Shown piece after piece: positions 30,601 through 45,600 of a DNA stretch of 64,000 nt. Location: contig OX465579.1 of the NCBI GenBank assembly GCA_950022655.1, positions 46,727,950 through 46,791,949 on the forward strand, in the 5' to 3' direction. Position numbers and translations under genes: made by a program. Source of the DNA: Alentia gelatinosa. Its lineage: Eukaryota > Annelida > Polychaeta > Phyllodocida > Polynoidae. Numbering within the stretch: the stretch's first letter is position 1; the number at the start of each line of letters is the position of its first letter. The notes under the pieces are model-generated. The model was not told the DNA's origin. It worked only from the letters and a program-made list of their open reading frames with translations, and ran no database searches.

Positions 30601-33600
30601 GTATGGCAAGGTGGTCCGTATTTTAGTGTACGGACCGCTGGTCCGTACAGTATTTTTACGTCATATGCCGAAACGGTGCTTATTTACAGCATGGGTATAT
30701 AGTAAAAACGCATCAATCCATCACTATCGTTCGCGGAGAAATGGTTCGTAATTAACATCACAAGCTTACTGCACTATACATATTGAAGAATTTAGGCTGT
30801 TCATGCAATTGTTTCAGCCACATGTATCAGACGCATAACTCTATCCTGGAATGGTCACCATGGTGAAGGGGTCAATAGGGACACTGATATCTAGCTTTCT
30901 GTCAGGGATTTCATAGCTACAGGAGGCCATAAAGATTACTACCAGCTGCCGCTGGTCGATGCAGACGTCGGGAACTGGCTACACAAAATCCATCTTGCAT
31001 GGAACCATGTTTACTGTGGGCGTGGGGAGGTGTGTGCCTCTGTGACTGGTCCTGCCTTCAGTCTGCAAACACTGTACGTGTGGGTCCAGTCGACATCTGT
31101 CCCTGAATCACATTTCTGTGCACTTACGTTTTCTTTTAACCTTGTCTTACTTATACACTCTGAACTGTCTATCTAATTAATCATCTTTTTAAAGTAGCCT
31201 CGCGTCATGAAAAGTCACTATGATGTCCTGATGTATCAGTATGCACAGAAGAATGCTATGGTTGACCGTAAACCTCCTGGATTTTGCCCCCTCTAGACGT
31301 AGACAGAACACTGGGTATAGAAATACATCACAACTCTTAATTTTCCAATCCGATATTCTAAGTACATGTATAATTCATCGACCAAAAAATAAATTCAAAC
31401 ATGCCAAATATGATGAATCGAGAATATTGAGTCGCATAAATTCATATTGTATTTGTGCTTTGACGAGGTATTCGGACTATACTAGACAGGAATGAAAGTC
31501 AGGACTCGGAAAAAAAGTCGGAAATTAAAAACCCATGTAAAAAGTAATCATTTATAACGTTATTTTGAAAGAGAATGACTATAGATCGATATATATTCTA
31601 GCACTATGAACGCTGCCGATGTATGTGAAATGTCGGAATTCCATCATCTGTAGGAAAACTTGCATCTTTGACTAGAGATCCTCTATTGGCATGCAGGGAG
31701 ATGGCGTACGCTATAAATAGCCATGTGACGGGTACAGTGTGTTACCGCTAGTGGAGGTACCTGAGTCAGACGCCCTTCTCACCTGCTTCTTAGATGTACA
31801 CGCCCCCCCCCCCCCCCCTGCTGACCCAGTAACCGAGTCACCTGGATGTCCCTTATTACAGTACCTTTCTCTATATTACCCCCGCCCCACCTTCTTATTG
31901 ACACCCGTCACATTTAACCTGGAAGATGGCACCGCCCAGCTACAGACTCAACATGAACCACAGACAAAAAAAAGGTAGCTGTGGATGGAAAGACGTGATG
32001 CCGTATGCAAACACTGAACAGGAACGTGTGTGTACACAAAGGTACATTAAATATCAATGCATGGTCTGATTAACGTTTAATGTGCTTGGGTCTTACCGAA
32101 TATTGACAAGAGCCTCCCAGTATGCGGCACCATCTGGTATGTGGTCTATTACAAGTTGCGTATTCATATTTTTTCTCAAGTTTCGTGGCTACGATTCCTA
32201 CGGTAAAGAAAAACTGTGGTGGAGAACTGTCTTATTACACTGTTACATGTTCGAAACATTACTTGACTGCCATAGGAAATTTAAATGTATTTTAAGCAAG
32301 GAGTTGTCTCTTCAAACACCCTACCAAAAACACAAAGCATCAATGACCTAAAATATTTCTTACCAGGTTATACTATAAATTAAGTAACCATCTCTTCTCG
32401 ATGTTATTAAGAATACACACTTGCCTGAAAACACCAGTCCTTGTATTTCTTATCTCGATAATTATAAACGCTTTTAAAATAACTATTAAAAAAGATAACA
32501 CTATGTCATTGTATCTTTATCACGGTTTTTAACTAAAAGGTCTATCGGAAAGCAGAATACTGCAATTTATCTATACCCTTTTCAGAACAATTATCTTCCG
32601 GAAGGAACCCTTCCATATTCACAGGGTATGTCTGCCGGCATTATTGACCCCATGCAGAATGCGTTTCTCTTATCCACTGTTATGTATAAGGTGGTGCGTA
32701 TGCCAGGTCTGACCGCATACGTTATGCAGTACCATGAGCTGAGAGAGAAACAAAATTACGATGCAAGAGCTTTTCAGTTATCAAGACCACTTGTCCTCCA
32801 CAAGGCGATCGGTCTATCTTACCGTTGCTTTATCTACAGCGAGCTCCAAGCTATCATACCCCACTGCTGAGTATCTGAGTCAAACACTCATCATCTACCA
32901 CTCAGCATCTCATAGTCATCCACCATTCATGATTTCCTCCTCCCTGTGGCCTGAACACCAAAATGCTGGTCCCCTCCACTACTACACCAACCCACCACCA
33001 CTTCAGTACCTTCCTACCCCATAACCCACCGCCGACTCCACTGCCACAGCACCACAGCCCGCCACAGCGACCTGCCGGTATTTAGGTGAGCACTGCGATA
33101 TCACAGATGTGGCGTCTATTACCCCGGGAATTCGTGTATTTGGTTGTTTTTTTTGTTTCTTCGGTAGCGTCCACCTGAATATCCCTCCTGTTGGCAGGGA
33201 ATACCCGCATCCCACCTCAATGACCTGTTGGGGGACTGGGGTAGGTGTATAATGGGAAGGTGGAGACTTGGTGGGGGAAATGTAGATCTCAGTGAGTGAA
33301 TACGCTTTGTATAAGTTATAGTACATTGCTGATATTGTTTATATTGTCTTGTCAATCTATTACTGGTATATATGTGAGAATTAAAGGAATGTAAGCGGAT
33401 TATAAATGGATAAAAACCGTGTGTGTTGGCCGGAAGCTGTCATGACGACAGATTAGAATCCCAATAATAACTAAGTTGGTCTGGTATTTCGAGTACTTCA
33501 GACACTTTTTTCAAGGACTGCCTACTGCAATGAAAGAAAGACGTTCTATTGCATCTTTTATATCTCCAAACGCGACAGTCAAAGGGGGACCATATTTCGG

Positions 33601-36600
33601 AATTGACTGCCAGTCTAGTTCCCCGTGGACTATCAATATAGTATCTTTTAGCGGCTGTGCCACAGTAGTATATAATATTAAAGCATGCCGTTAACAGTAT
33701 TCCCCAAGCCTTATCATCGACTTCCTTGGCACCGACAGCCAAGCTTATAGTGAGGCACGAGGAGTGCCACCCCAACAGAGGTCGTGGCCACCGGGTAAAA
33801 GCGACGTATTTAGCCAGGTGGCATTCCTCTGTGCAATCCCGGATGCTGACATACAGGCACAACGGCGCCACGTCCCCCAACTCCTACCTCCAACTCCCCA
33901 AGGTAAGCACAGCGACACTGGCCAACTGTGCCATCTCCGAGAAGGAATAAGCGGCCGATCCAGGAAACATTCCGGGCTTCCTGTGATGGACTGTGACGTA
34001 GATATACGCCCACGCCCACGTGTGTGTGTATGGTTGGGTAGGGGGGGGGGGGGGGGTGAGGAGGGGATGTTGGCTTATACCCTATGCCTTACCCTGCAGG
34101 TTACTTACGCAGTCCGTTACACCAAGTGGTAAACAATGAACGCCTGGAGAAGCAACAACCTGTTCTGACAGGAGTAAGTCAGACATAAACACGGGTCTCT
34201 GAGCACCGGCCTGACCGTGTGCCATGGGCGTGATTGAAGCAGACGTCGGGTGGTTGGATGCAGATCTTGCAGTCGGTGTGGTGGTCAGTGGTAGTTAAAG
34301 GTTTGTGGGTGCTAGGGGTTCGATGAGTTGGGTTCAGTGGGTGTGGTGGGAGAAGTTTGGTGGTTGGGTACTGATGGCATAGTAGGCCGGGTTGTCGATG
34401 ATTTCATTTGTAAGTGGTATGGCTTTGGTGAACTGGGGAGATGAGATTGGCTAGTGTGGGTGTTCTAAAGGGTACCATGCGGCCATTAAATACAAACAAT
34501 GCTTCTGTGTGGGGAGTGGGTATCGTGCAGGAGTCTCAGAAGCAGTGTCTGGACCTAGTGAGTACAATCTACCTGGATGATAATAAATATCTTGTCAATA
34601 AAAACTAGAGTCTGTCCTTGCCTAGAACGAAAAAGATTTCTTTATGAAATTATAAAAAATAAGTCTCGTCCTCTCCTAATCCGAACTGTCCCCTCCAATG
34701 CAATTTATTTTGTCTATCACTTTGGGCTAATAGAACGTGAAAGGGGAGTATGATATTCATCTCTTTGGCCTCTCTTCTCTTAACCTATTTCAATTATCCT
34801 CAGTCAAGAAACGAGGAAACCTACCACTGTAAGATATTCTATAATAGAGCGTCACAATATAAAACTTCTGGCTGGCAGAATGAGGCGTTGCGTGGGAGAG
34901 AGGAGGGAGAGGTGTTGTGGGAGAGATGGGCGAGACTTGGTCCGGTGCCCAGAGCTTGGGCGGCGTGAGTGGTCCCGGGACCGGAGACGGGCTCTGCCAC
35001 CCGTTGCTGCCTCTAGAGAAGAGTGACCCCCACCCAGCTCCCAACCCCACCTTCACATGATCTAGAGAATCCACCGATGCCACGATCGTATGTCGTCACG
35101 TGCATCACTGTCTCCATGTGGATGGAAATATGAGCAATCTTAAGAAAGACGGTATTTCTAGTATCAAGATATTATTCCACTTATGCATCAGGAAGGTTCT
35201 GAATGTATTTTCCAATGTATTGTCCCACCGGTATTAGTGTGGAAGATCGTCTGTTAAGTTAGACGAACACCCCTTTCATCTTGTATGGAATAAACACGTC
35301 TTGATTAAAAAAAATATATATCAAGGACATCTACCGAAGGAGGCTTTACTGTCCAGAGCATTGTGGTTATATCAATTATAATTTTAGCAATCTGGCTCCA
35401 TAAAAAGGTGTTCCCCATTCTTAGTTTTTAGGGATATTCGATTCTACCCTAAATTTTATTTATATTTCACTGATAATTGGTGGGGGGAAAACAACTCGGA
35501 ATTAAGAAGAAATAAAAGGAAAACAATTTAGACGCCTAATATGGACTGCTGTATATGAATTTCTTAATATATATTTTAATCACCCTTTTGAGAATATAAC
35601 AGTTATACTGTAGGTCCTGTAGTTTATTTCCTCCTGTAGTTTATTTCCTCCCTTGGGTAGGAGCTAGTAACTGGCCAGACTATTTTCATTATCCCTGTTG
35701 ATACTGTGAGATGTAACTCGTCAGGAAATCAACGTACCAGGCTCGACTCCGAGAAGTACAGTGAGGGAAATTAAAAAACCACACACACGTTCTCGGAGCA
35801 TGGTGGCCAAACGCTAATAGACAGGATCATGACCAGACTTGTCTGGGCTCTAATTTCCCTGATCAATGCGCGGAAATGGAAACACTGGCATTTCCGCGGA
35901 AGCCGGTGAACTTTTCCCGCAGTCAGGGCCTGCTAAGCCGCCGCTCCGCACCCTGCCACCCCTGCCTCGACGTTCTGGAAGCATACGGTGAATGTGGTTG
36001 TCGAGAAGGAATATCACTACTAGCTTCACTCTGAGGATACTCATAGTTATACTAATCAAAATAAGGAGAGTGCTTCCAGAAGCATAGTGTCTATCTTATA
36101 TCCTCCAACTATAGACCACACAGGCCAAGGTGGTCTAGAGGATGAAAGGGACGGATACGTGCTGCTTGCACGGGTCTCTAGAATTTTGCTTTATTGTTGT
36201 TTTTGTGTATGGCCATCTGTTTTGTTTCAAAATTTGAATGGCCGATTCTCGTTCTCTCGGTTCCCCAAAATATTTCCTCGATTTATATATCTGATACTTG
36301 TACATCTAATACACAGAGCGCATGTCACGTTTGGTTGTTTATTTTTGTGGTTTTTTTTCAATTGTACTGGAGCTACTTAGCAAAATCCAAAGGCATATCA
36401 AAATTTCATAATTCCATGTTCAGTAGAGTACTGGGTCACCTACGAGCACACACAAATAGAGCTATTAATAGGTAATTACCCGATTACTTACCTTGGTAGA
36501 AGTATGAAGGGGAATTCTAACGAGCCTTGGGCACTACTGAGTGCCCAAGGGTAACAGGGAAATAAGGACGGTTTCACTCTTGTGAAACGTATATTGCTAC

Positions 36601-39600
36601 GTTTTACTAGCTAAGTGATTATTTTTTTACAGACGTATTCCCCACCTCGTGATCACGAGCTTTTTACTTGCACGTATGTGTTTATTTGCCTTAGACGGAT
36701 GCCAAGTCGAAGCTATAATTAGTGTACAGGAAAAATGCCACCAAGAAAGCGTAAACAATGGTAACTGGCGTGCTCGCCATGTTATTCTAGGTCTTATTAT
36801 GCATCAAATACTCAAATGTATGTTTGGTCGTGCCACTTTGTTTTTATACATATGATCAATGTACATTGACGTGGATAACAGTGTGATAAAAACAACCTAA
36901 AGATACACGCGACTATGTAAGACCAAGGTGAAATGAAAGTAAAGTTGTCTCTTTTTAAAAATTAAACTTTGTTACATCATTCATGATCACCAAAGTTATG
37001 TTGTCAGGTTTATGTGAAACAAAGCTGAAAAAAGGACCCAAGACGCTAAGCCATAGATATGTGTTTAAATTAAGCATAATAAATGTTTCTAGATTCTACA
37101 TGGATAGTCTTTGCATACAAGAACATGTGTCTGTCCACTTTGATGTTCCCTTATTTTCAGCACAGTTACTGACGAGACCTTAGTAGTACCTGATGTGCCA
37201 TGCGAAAAATGTATTTATTTTACAATCTAAGAAAACTAATCATGCATTTACATTAATGGAATGAGTTTTACCAGGCACATATATAGTGTAGTGAGTGCGG
37301 GGTTTGACTTGGGGCAACGGCGGAGTTAGCGGCTTGGGGGCTCTCATTGAGTCCCTTGCCCTGCGTGAACCATAGATCATTTGGGCCCTACATGCTATAT
37401 AAGGAGCACCGCTCACTTCGGCTGGGGACTTTGTTGGTCTAGCTCACAGAGCACAGACAACCTGACTAGCACGGTCGAACCTGGTCACTACTACTCTCTT
37501 ATCTTATACCATAGTAGTTAGCTATTATGAGAATATTGATGGCTCCGGGGGTTACGCGTTGAGATTGTATGTTCTTCATTGAATACATAGACAATAATCA
37601 ATGTTTTTTCGACAGACCACGAGTGTTTGATGCATAGTAATACACTAGCATCAGCGAGTGTATTACGCCATCAACCTTGAGTGGTTTACAGAGCCGCCAG
37701 TCCACAAAACCATCCTTTGTTCTACTTATTATCCATCTTCTCCAATAAAATAGACCCAGGAATTGCTATATCAAAGTGAATATTAATAGGGACTGTGTTG
37801 GTCTATAGCACAAAGGGACTATTTTCACGTATACAATGGCTTTGAGGCCGTATACCACATATTTGAATCTGTATACCACAGTTATTGTATCTGACAGCTT
37901 TTAGATAATGGGCAGTGGTTCACTGAGCACCCATACATTCTCAATGGGTAATTTGTATATCATGGATAGGAAAGACTTAACACTTGTGCACTGGAATTGC
38001 TTGTTTTATCTTTATCAATGTTCGCTACTATATATATATATATATATCTGTGTGTGTGTTTGTCGCTGACCATTGTTATATATACACTATCATTATCAAA
38101 CCCAGCTCTCCTATTCTACAATTTTTAGTCGTGAATGAGGTAAGGTACCATATAGCAATAGAGAAGAAGTCAAGTGAACCAAAACGATACCCCAACGTAC
38201 CCGAACTAACTTAATTTGTCAGGAGCTTTGGCCCAGAATTGGGTGATAGTAATTAAGAAAGAAGGCTCTTAGATGAGGTCAAGTTCTGAAGAAGAAATAA
38301 TGTTTATCCAATGTTAAGGACGCGTATACAATAAAGGCAAAATCTCATTATCTGTGATCATTTCAAACACTACACATGTAATACTACGAGTACATACCTG
38401 CAGGTTCATGGAGGTAGCTGAGGGAAGTGAGGTCGTTCTCCCCTATGAGAATCTCGGGATTTCGTAGTGGTGGTAAATCCTCCTTGCTCGTAATCTTGGC
38501 TATGCCCTCCTGAGAAATGCCAGCACAGGTAACCATTAGATAGGTGGCTAAAATCACAGAGGTTATATATAGTTCACTTTACAAAGACACTCGGTCTGAG
38601 AACGGCGAATAAGACCGAAGGATGATCACTTGTGCAAACGTTAGTTTTTCCTCTACCCTCTACAGGACAATCTTTACAGGCTTTTAATGAAAATAGGTGA
38701 CTTCGCATACTCGAATACTATTGTTTCTTTATAATTTGTTCTTTGTTTGTCCAAAATTGGATCAATAGATTCGGCATATGCATTAAGGAATATAATTCTA
38801 AGATACGAATGAACACAATATTGTGACGTTTTTGTCTTCTGCATACATGGCAGCAAGACTACGAAAATGCGTTTGATGCATCTGATCAACGTCGATCTCA
38901 CATGCATGAACGTTATAGTCGTAAACTCATTTAAAATGTGTATAAATTTTAACTAGAAGACTATTTTCAAGTATAGTAATTTTTACTGGTGAGAAACATA
39001 ATCATTGATCATAACGAAAGAAGCAATCTAAAGGCAGCCATTGTTTTTTCCAACAAAAAATCAAGAACTTTGATTTATGCATAATCCTGCCTGAGCAGAC
39101 ATTCTCAACGAATAGGACTGTCAAAGTCAACTAGAAATCTGTCGGAGAATATTTAGGTCTGGTCTTTCAGAATGTCAAACCATAAAATTGGACAGACAAA
39201 ATAGTTATCGGTGAGTAGGAACAATATTTTGCATGCACAAAAATTGTACCTAGGGCTAAAAACCATACATTTCCATCTTTCACCAAATGTTGCGTATAAA
39301 CTCAAAATTCAAAGTGCTTCAGTATTAATAGACATTCCTGTTATGTTTCAACAAAAACACTTAATTCAATATTCCTGTTCGATTGCCATGAGCAAACCGA
39401 GATGACCTTGTTACATTTATAAATCTAAACATCACATGAAGCCAAGACGATTAATTTGCTGAATACACTAGACCCAACTGACTCTGAACCCAATCGAGTC
39501 TCATTATTAGCTGCTATGGTGAGTGTCCTTCGAGCACTTCTGATGAACTAGTGAACTTACTTTGAAATGGCCCTGTAAAAACGAGCAGATAATCAAGTAC

Positions 39601-42600
39601 CCGTGCACATTGCACCTCCAAATAAAACAATGCGACAACCAGTATTTCGAAACGTGCGCTCTGTTTAGTCTTATCAGCTGGCAATAAGTGAATACTGGCA
39701 GACTCCGTGCCATCTTTTTTCTTCTGAATCTAGGTGTACATGTTTATATGAATATTACGTGATCTTTAATAATATGACTTAACAATATTATCAGGTCCTT
39801 CCCCCCAACCCAAATAGAACAAAAAAGTAACGAAGTTAAGATAATGATAATTGAGATATCTAGCAAACAGGTATACAACTCTATGATGAAATTGACCAAA
39901 ATGATTTGCAAAGCAGAAATGAAGAGGTGAGCTGAGTTTATTTATTGATAAAGAAAACAAATGAATAAAGAAAATTTCAGAAAAAAAAAGTACATTGATA
40001 TTCACGGATAGCTCCTAGAGAAAACTACTTCGTAACAAAAGACATACGTTATACAAGTATATACAACAATGTATTTTATGCCACGGTTATTACACCATAT
40101 ACATGTATTCTTAAGAAAATATACATGATAGCATAATCCATCCTAAACAATGGTATATACTTATATAAAATAATTTCTATAAGACACGCACTGTAAAGGA
40201 AACAACTAACGTACACAGAGATGTTAATGCAAAAAAAGACAGGAAGATTTCCGTACCCTGCTAATTTCCAATCTTTATTTCTGACATGATTATACTTCAA
40301 CATACAAACGAAAAACGAAAAACCACAAATAATCGGAACACTGGTATTTCTGCATATTTGAGACAGAAGTTCAAAGGACGATGATATTTTAGTGGTAATT
40401 ATTGAATGATGCTTACCTCTCCTTCGTCAAAGAGCACCTTGAGTTGTTTCTGTCCCACGTAGTCCTCTAGCAGCACCGCCCCCTTCCAGACAAACTCCGG
40501 GTCTGGCACCCAGACCCGGGCATCCTGCAAGTACATCACACCATCAATGTTCACTCTCTACATGTGTGCACTAATCAAGGTTTACAAGTAACAGGGACAA
40601 GGCCTTCAAGTCCTTACAAAAATGATAAATGAATCACTCTCAAGGTAAACCTATGTCTATTGACAATCTAAAAACCAAACGATCTAATTACGGCCCCCAG
40701 CCAGCATTTGGTCTTGGGGTGCTGTGAGGTATGTGGATTTATTAATCAATAACAGCATTTTGAATTGAAAATATTGCAAGGACTTTACCAATGATGATGC
40801 GCCTTGAACAGCAAACAGGCCGATATTATAAGGTAGAAATTGTAGATATGTGGCAATCACCGAGTAGGTGTTACTAACAAAAGAGAATAACTTGCTTCCT
40901 AAACCTTATCGACGAAGTAAGGTGGTGATGGGTCATAATCCGATAACCATACATGTCTTGCTCCGGTTTAATATCTAAGCAAACTAATCATGACATTGTA
41001 GATTAACCTATATATGACAGCTAAGTACACACTGGCACATTAAGGATTTGTCCCGATGCACTAAAGCTACGTAACAGGATGGAAATCATGCCTGTCCCTA
41101 ATATCTCTATAGAATACTTGTGTTAAAGGTAACTATTGAGCCGACTTTGCCTGACCAGATTTGTGCCTGCATATTCCTATCTAAATATCAAGTGTTTTCC
41201 ATTCAGATGAATATTTGTACATTGTACTTGCAAACAGGTATTATCGTAAGTTATGGTTCCAATAATCCTTTCTCAAGCTCTGATGAGTTCAGCCCAGATT
41301 GGACCAGGATACGGTGCTTCTTCCTCCAGACTCACCTTGTTCCAGAGTTGGACAGGTGTGTCCAGGTTCTGGTTCACCTTATAAGTATACTTCTCCAGGC
41401 TTTGCTCTCCCCGCCCGCAGGTGACCATCACCCGACTCGGGTCCCACCGACCCTGGCCCCGCCCACACATGCAGCATGGTCCTACCCCCGTACTCATCAC
41501 GAGTTGCTTAAAGTCAATAATTTCACGCTCTCATGAGGTATAAAGTCCAGTGCTTAAATCCGTATCAGGGATGATTCCTGATTGTCTACATTATTTCTGC
41601 CACTTTCTGTTATCCATAATGCAGTGACAATATGTCCGAATAAACACGATCTATCAGCCTACTCCACACATCTGTCCAGGTGGAGGAACAATCTGACCTA
41701 CTGCCAATGGTGTCTTCTTTAATTAATATTCCGAGGACTAAAAGCTGACAACAGCTGTGTTTGATCCTATATCTCCGTCGTGTACAAACATCTGGTTTCT
41801 GGAGTTCTGTACACAAACTTTTTAGAAGGTCACTGGTAGATTCCGACTCCTGTGTGCATATAATTGCCAATATCCTATAAATGCGTCGAACATTGAATCT
41901 TGCCATTTAGCTCACCATCCTGTTGTAAGGTTAACTATGATTGTTGTTACGCGGTGAATTACCAAATTCCACTGGGGTGAACAGGGAGTTCTGCCACTGA
42001 ATACTCTCCCCAGGGTGTCCAGTAGATGGGACGACTGACCCTTACTCATGGGAATAGGTACGCATCGATGCATTATACCTTTAAGCCTTTATAACAAAAC
42101 GCATCATGACTACAGAGTATCCATTGATTTACTATCACCCATCATTAAAATGCAAATTTTACCTGAAATTATAGAGTGAATGTTTTCTTTGGATTACCGA
42201 ATAGGAAAGATAGCACAAATAAATTGTCTGATGATTGGTTTCAAGTCTAGCTTGTCATATGACTGCCTACCGTAAACCGTCTAATTTAAAAAAAGATATA
42301 TTTACAGCTGGACTGATACTATAGAATTTGTCATTGCTATTTTTTTTTATCAATTCGGTACTTTAATGACAATATTAAACCCCTTGTTCGAACGAAAGTT
42401 AAAACAACTAAAAGGGTAGGGGTTCGAAAGATAATAATCATACCGTCAAGATCCATGTGGGTTGAAGTGTTGGTCACGATAATAGATATCGTATTCTGAT
42501 GTAATAGACAAAACTTGTGGCCTCGAAGAGAAACATATCAATCGTTTTTCACATGTGCCTAAACATGAGGTTTACGGTAGCGTCAAAGAGAATGCTGCTA

Positions 42601-45600
42601 AGTATCCACAGGAGGGCGAATGGTCGGGGAAAGCTGTGTGGACGGGTGGGAGAGATGGGCAGGCACCCTACGGTACAACAGCATGTGACTTGGTTTGGTC
42701 AATCCAATATGAACTGTTAGAATGCCACACATTCAGGTTTACGGCTCTGATTGTGATGCTTGATGTCCTGTCTTGTCAAAGTCAATATGAACTTCTCCAG
42801 TCATGCCTCTCAGTTTTACACAAAGATCTACGCGGACGTGACGGGATGGGAATTCACTGAAGCGGAATGGAAGTTGCATTGTTACATGCGTGCTTATTGG
42901 TGTCTGTTTATTCCTGGTTAGATCTACATACTAAATACCTATGGCACCACTCGCCTGCATAGATTTCATTACACAAATAGATGGAGGTAAGTTAGAGCGT
43001 GAAGAAATTGCATGTCATAATCAAAGATATACATGTACAAATACATTTAACAGTGTTTATAAAGGGCCTGTTCCATCGGGTTAGCTGAAATGCTCGCACG
43101 ACTGCCATGCGTTGGTCTTTTGCGGCGGCCGTGCAGTCAACGGCTGTCACCCGGGTAGCTAGAGAAGTATGCGTCCAGAACCATAAGTGTACGTGGAGCG
43201 ATTACCACGGACTGTATGAAGATTTTTTGTTGGCATTTTCAACGTCCCAGATATATTTAGGGATCATTTAAGGTTCAGATTTCTAACTGGTTTTACACCA
43301 AAGGAGCAGTGATAAATTAAATGAGATGAATTCAGTCAAAAACCTCACCCCCCCCCCCCCACACACACACACACACACATATTTACCGAGGTGAGTGTTA
43401 TCTCAAAGATGTATGGGACAGTACATGTATTAACCAAGAGTAAATTATTCAATATGGAACGCCCATAGATAATCATATTGATAATATCATGTTTAAATGA
43501 AAAGAGATATCATATCTGACTGCCTAACCTACGTTACCGCCATGCTACAGACATTGTGTTGTGAACATTGGATGCTACGTCAAGGTTTTCTTTGATCTCA
43601 CTGACAACCTATGACACTGTACTATGGGTTTTCTATTAGAAAAATAGGGGAAACCTTTATGTAGGACGGGGGAGAAAAAACAAAGAGATCACAATTTCGT
43701 ATCAATTCATCAGGTGATGAAAAAGGTATCTGTGATATATCTGGAAGGTTAGCATTGTCCTGGCTGGTCGGGCCCTTCTTCGACTCGTCCTAATAATAAG
43801 GTAACTTCGTTTATCCAGTCACATTGAACTCACGAAAAGAAACTATTTGGCGATTTGCGTATCGTAGTGTCTGCTCGTTTACTAACGAGAAACAGAGTTC
43901 TCGGAAATTGACGCTTTTTCTGGATATTTTGGGGAATTTCCACGCGAGAAATAATCATTTTTGTAAGTAGGGCCTTCTCCCACATTTCACTTTTCTATTT
44001 GGCGTCTCTTCGTTCATTTATGGCTGATTATTGATGTAGTATGTGCGCAATGCTGTGGCAGAAAAGTGAGACCTGGGCCTAAAGCCACACCGTCCTATTT
44101 TCCTAACTTTTACACCGCAGTAGGCTCAAAGCAACAACAGGGAGGGCTCAGGGTGTCCATAGAAAGGTTCATAGCGTCCAAGGTTCAAAGAACCTTAGTG
44201 ACGAAGCTTAGTGTTTAGATATCGTTGAGTCGACTATATGCAACTCACTCAATCAAATAGAGTAAAAGGTAAACGTAACATGAACCATGTTCCAGAATCA
44301 TATAGTTAAATGCCAGTTAACTGTTACAATTAAAAGATTACTCTCTTTCTCTCTCTATTGGTAAACATTGATAAGCTTTTTCACTCCTAACGCTTTCTCC
44401 AATGCTTGGAGACCCAAATTAAGCGATACCATTATTATGGAGAAGAGATTATATCGTCCGGCTTTCACGCTTTCGGGCGTTCGAGGTACTCATACACAGC
44501 TAAGGAATTAATTAGTGCAATCAAAGAATGTTCAAATTATGTTACACCGAAAGATACACCCATTAAAATCAGTAAAGGTAAAGAACTTTTGACATTTATT
44601 ATATGTACAATTGAAGTGAGGGATATTGCACGGACTTGGATAACAGTCTTCGGTTATTGTAATTGCCTGACATGTATCGACATTGAATATTATTGTTATT
44701 GCTGAAAAACTTGTAAAAAATTATCACTCTTCCAGCAGATCTTTCGTGGTGCTTGCTCTTACTGATCTCAGCCTCAAGCCAGTGACGTTACATAGAGAAA
44801 CTAAATTTTAGATTCAAATAAGTGAAACCATCAAAAGTAATGAAACTCAAACAAATCAGTTAAATGAGCTTCACAGACAATAAGCCCTTGTCTTTTTTTT
44901 AGATCCCAGAATCCATTCCTAATTTGACTTCACAAATGACAGAAATGAGTTTGTTACTAGATCTATATAGACATGTGTATCTCTTTTAACAATCGTAACA
45001 CAAAATACTCCCCAACATGATCAGAATTTAGGATATTTGAAAAACTGGCATATGGGACAGACTTTCCCCCAAAAAGGCAGGTTGGTGCAGAGATACAAGT
45101 AAGGCAGGAAGTAAGGTGCAGGATCTATGCTAAGAGAGTGAAATTGTATATGAAGCCTTACATCTCGAAATAAACATTTAAAACAAAACATATAAAATTT
45201 ACTATACCCTAAAGAAAGAGAGATCAATGGGACACATGAAGTAGTGACAGGATACCGACTTCAAGACCCATGTTCGTGGGACTCATTGTTCTATGAAACC
45301 TGCAGATAACCACTCGATATAAAGTTATAATATAACTTATTATAAGACTAATTATTGAACACGTACTAGATCTAGATCTATTCAAGAATTGGTTTACATA
45401 TACATGTTTGGCATCAACACTGTCTGCAAAAGTACCATTTCAAATAGCACTCTGTTGAAATTTAAACCTTTCAAAGGTTAAGGTTAATGACTTATATCTG
45501 AAGAAAGTCACTTATATGAGAGATACAATATATATATTTTCATGTTAATCGGAAAGATTGCAATTAATTATATCACGGCAACATGATCAACGCATGTTCC

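Larger units (their letters stand above)
5245..38397 (-). other. MYO5: Giant intron 3 of the myosin V gene
   Basis: The exon 3 donor at 38397 and exon 4 acceptor at 5245 bound a 33,153-base intron, while the seven introns before and after range from 280 to about 5,750 bases. I found no coding exon in it. It contains TIR elements, repeat-family copies, low-complexity blocks and some GC-rich patches, listed separately. The remainder is AT-rich unique-looking DNA in which I see nothing. Confidence 0.9.

Noticed and set aside
33440..33880. 146-codon minus-strand frame
   Set aside because: Mixed composition with no known motif. Overlapping frames on the plus strand are equally long. Treated as chance.
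44406..44705. 99-codon plus-strand frame in myosin intron 1
   Set aside because: No recognised family and no gene context.
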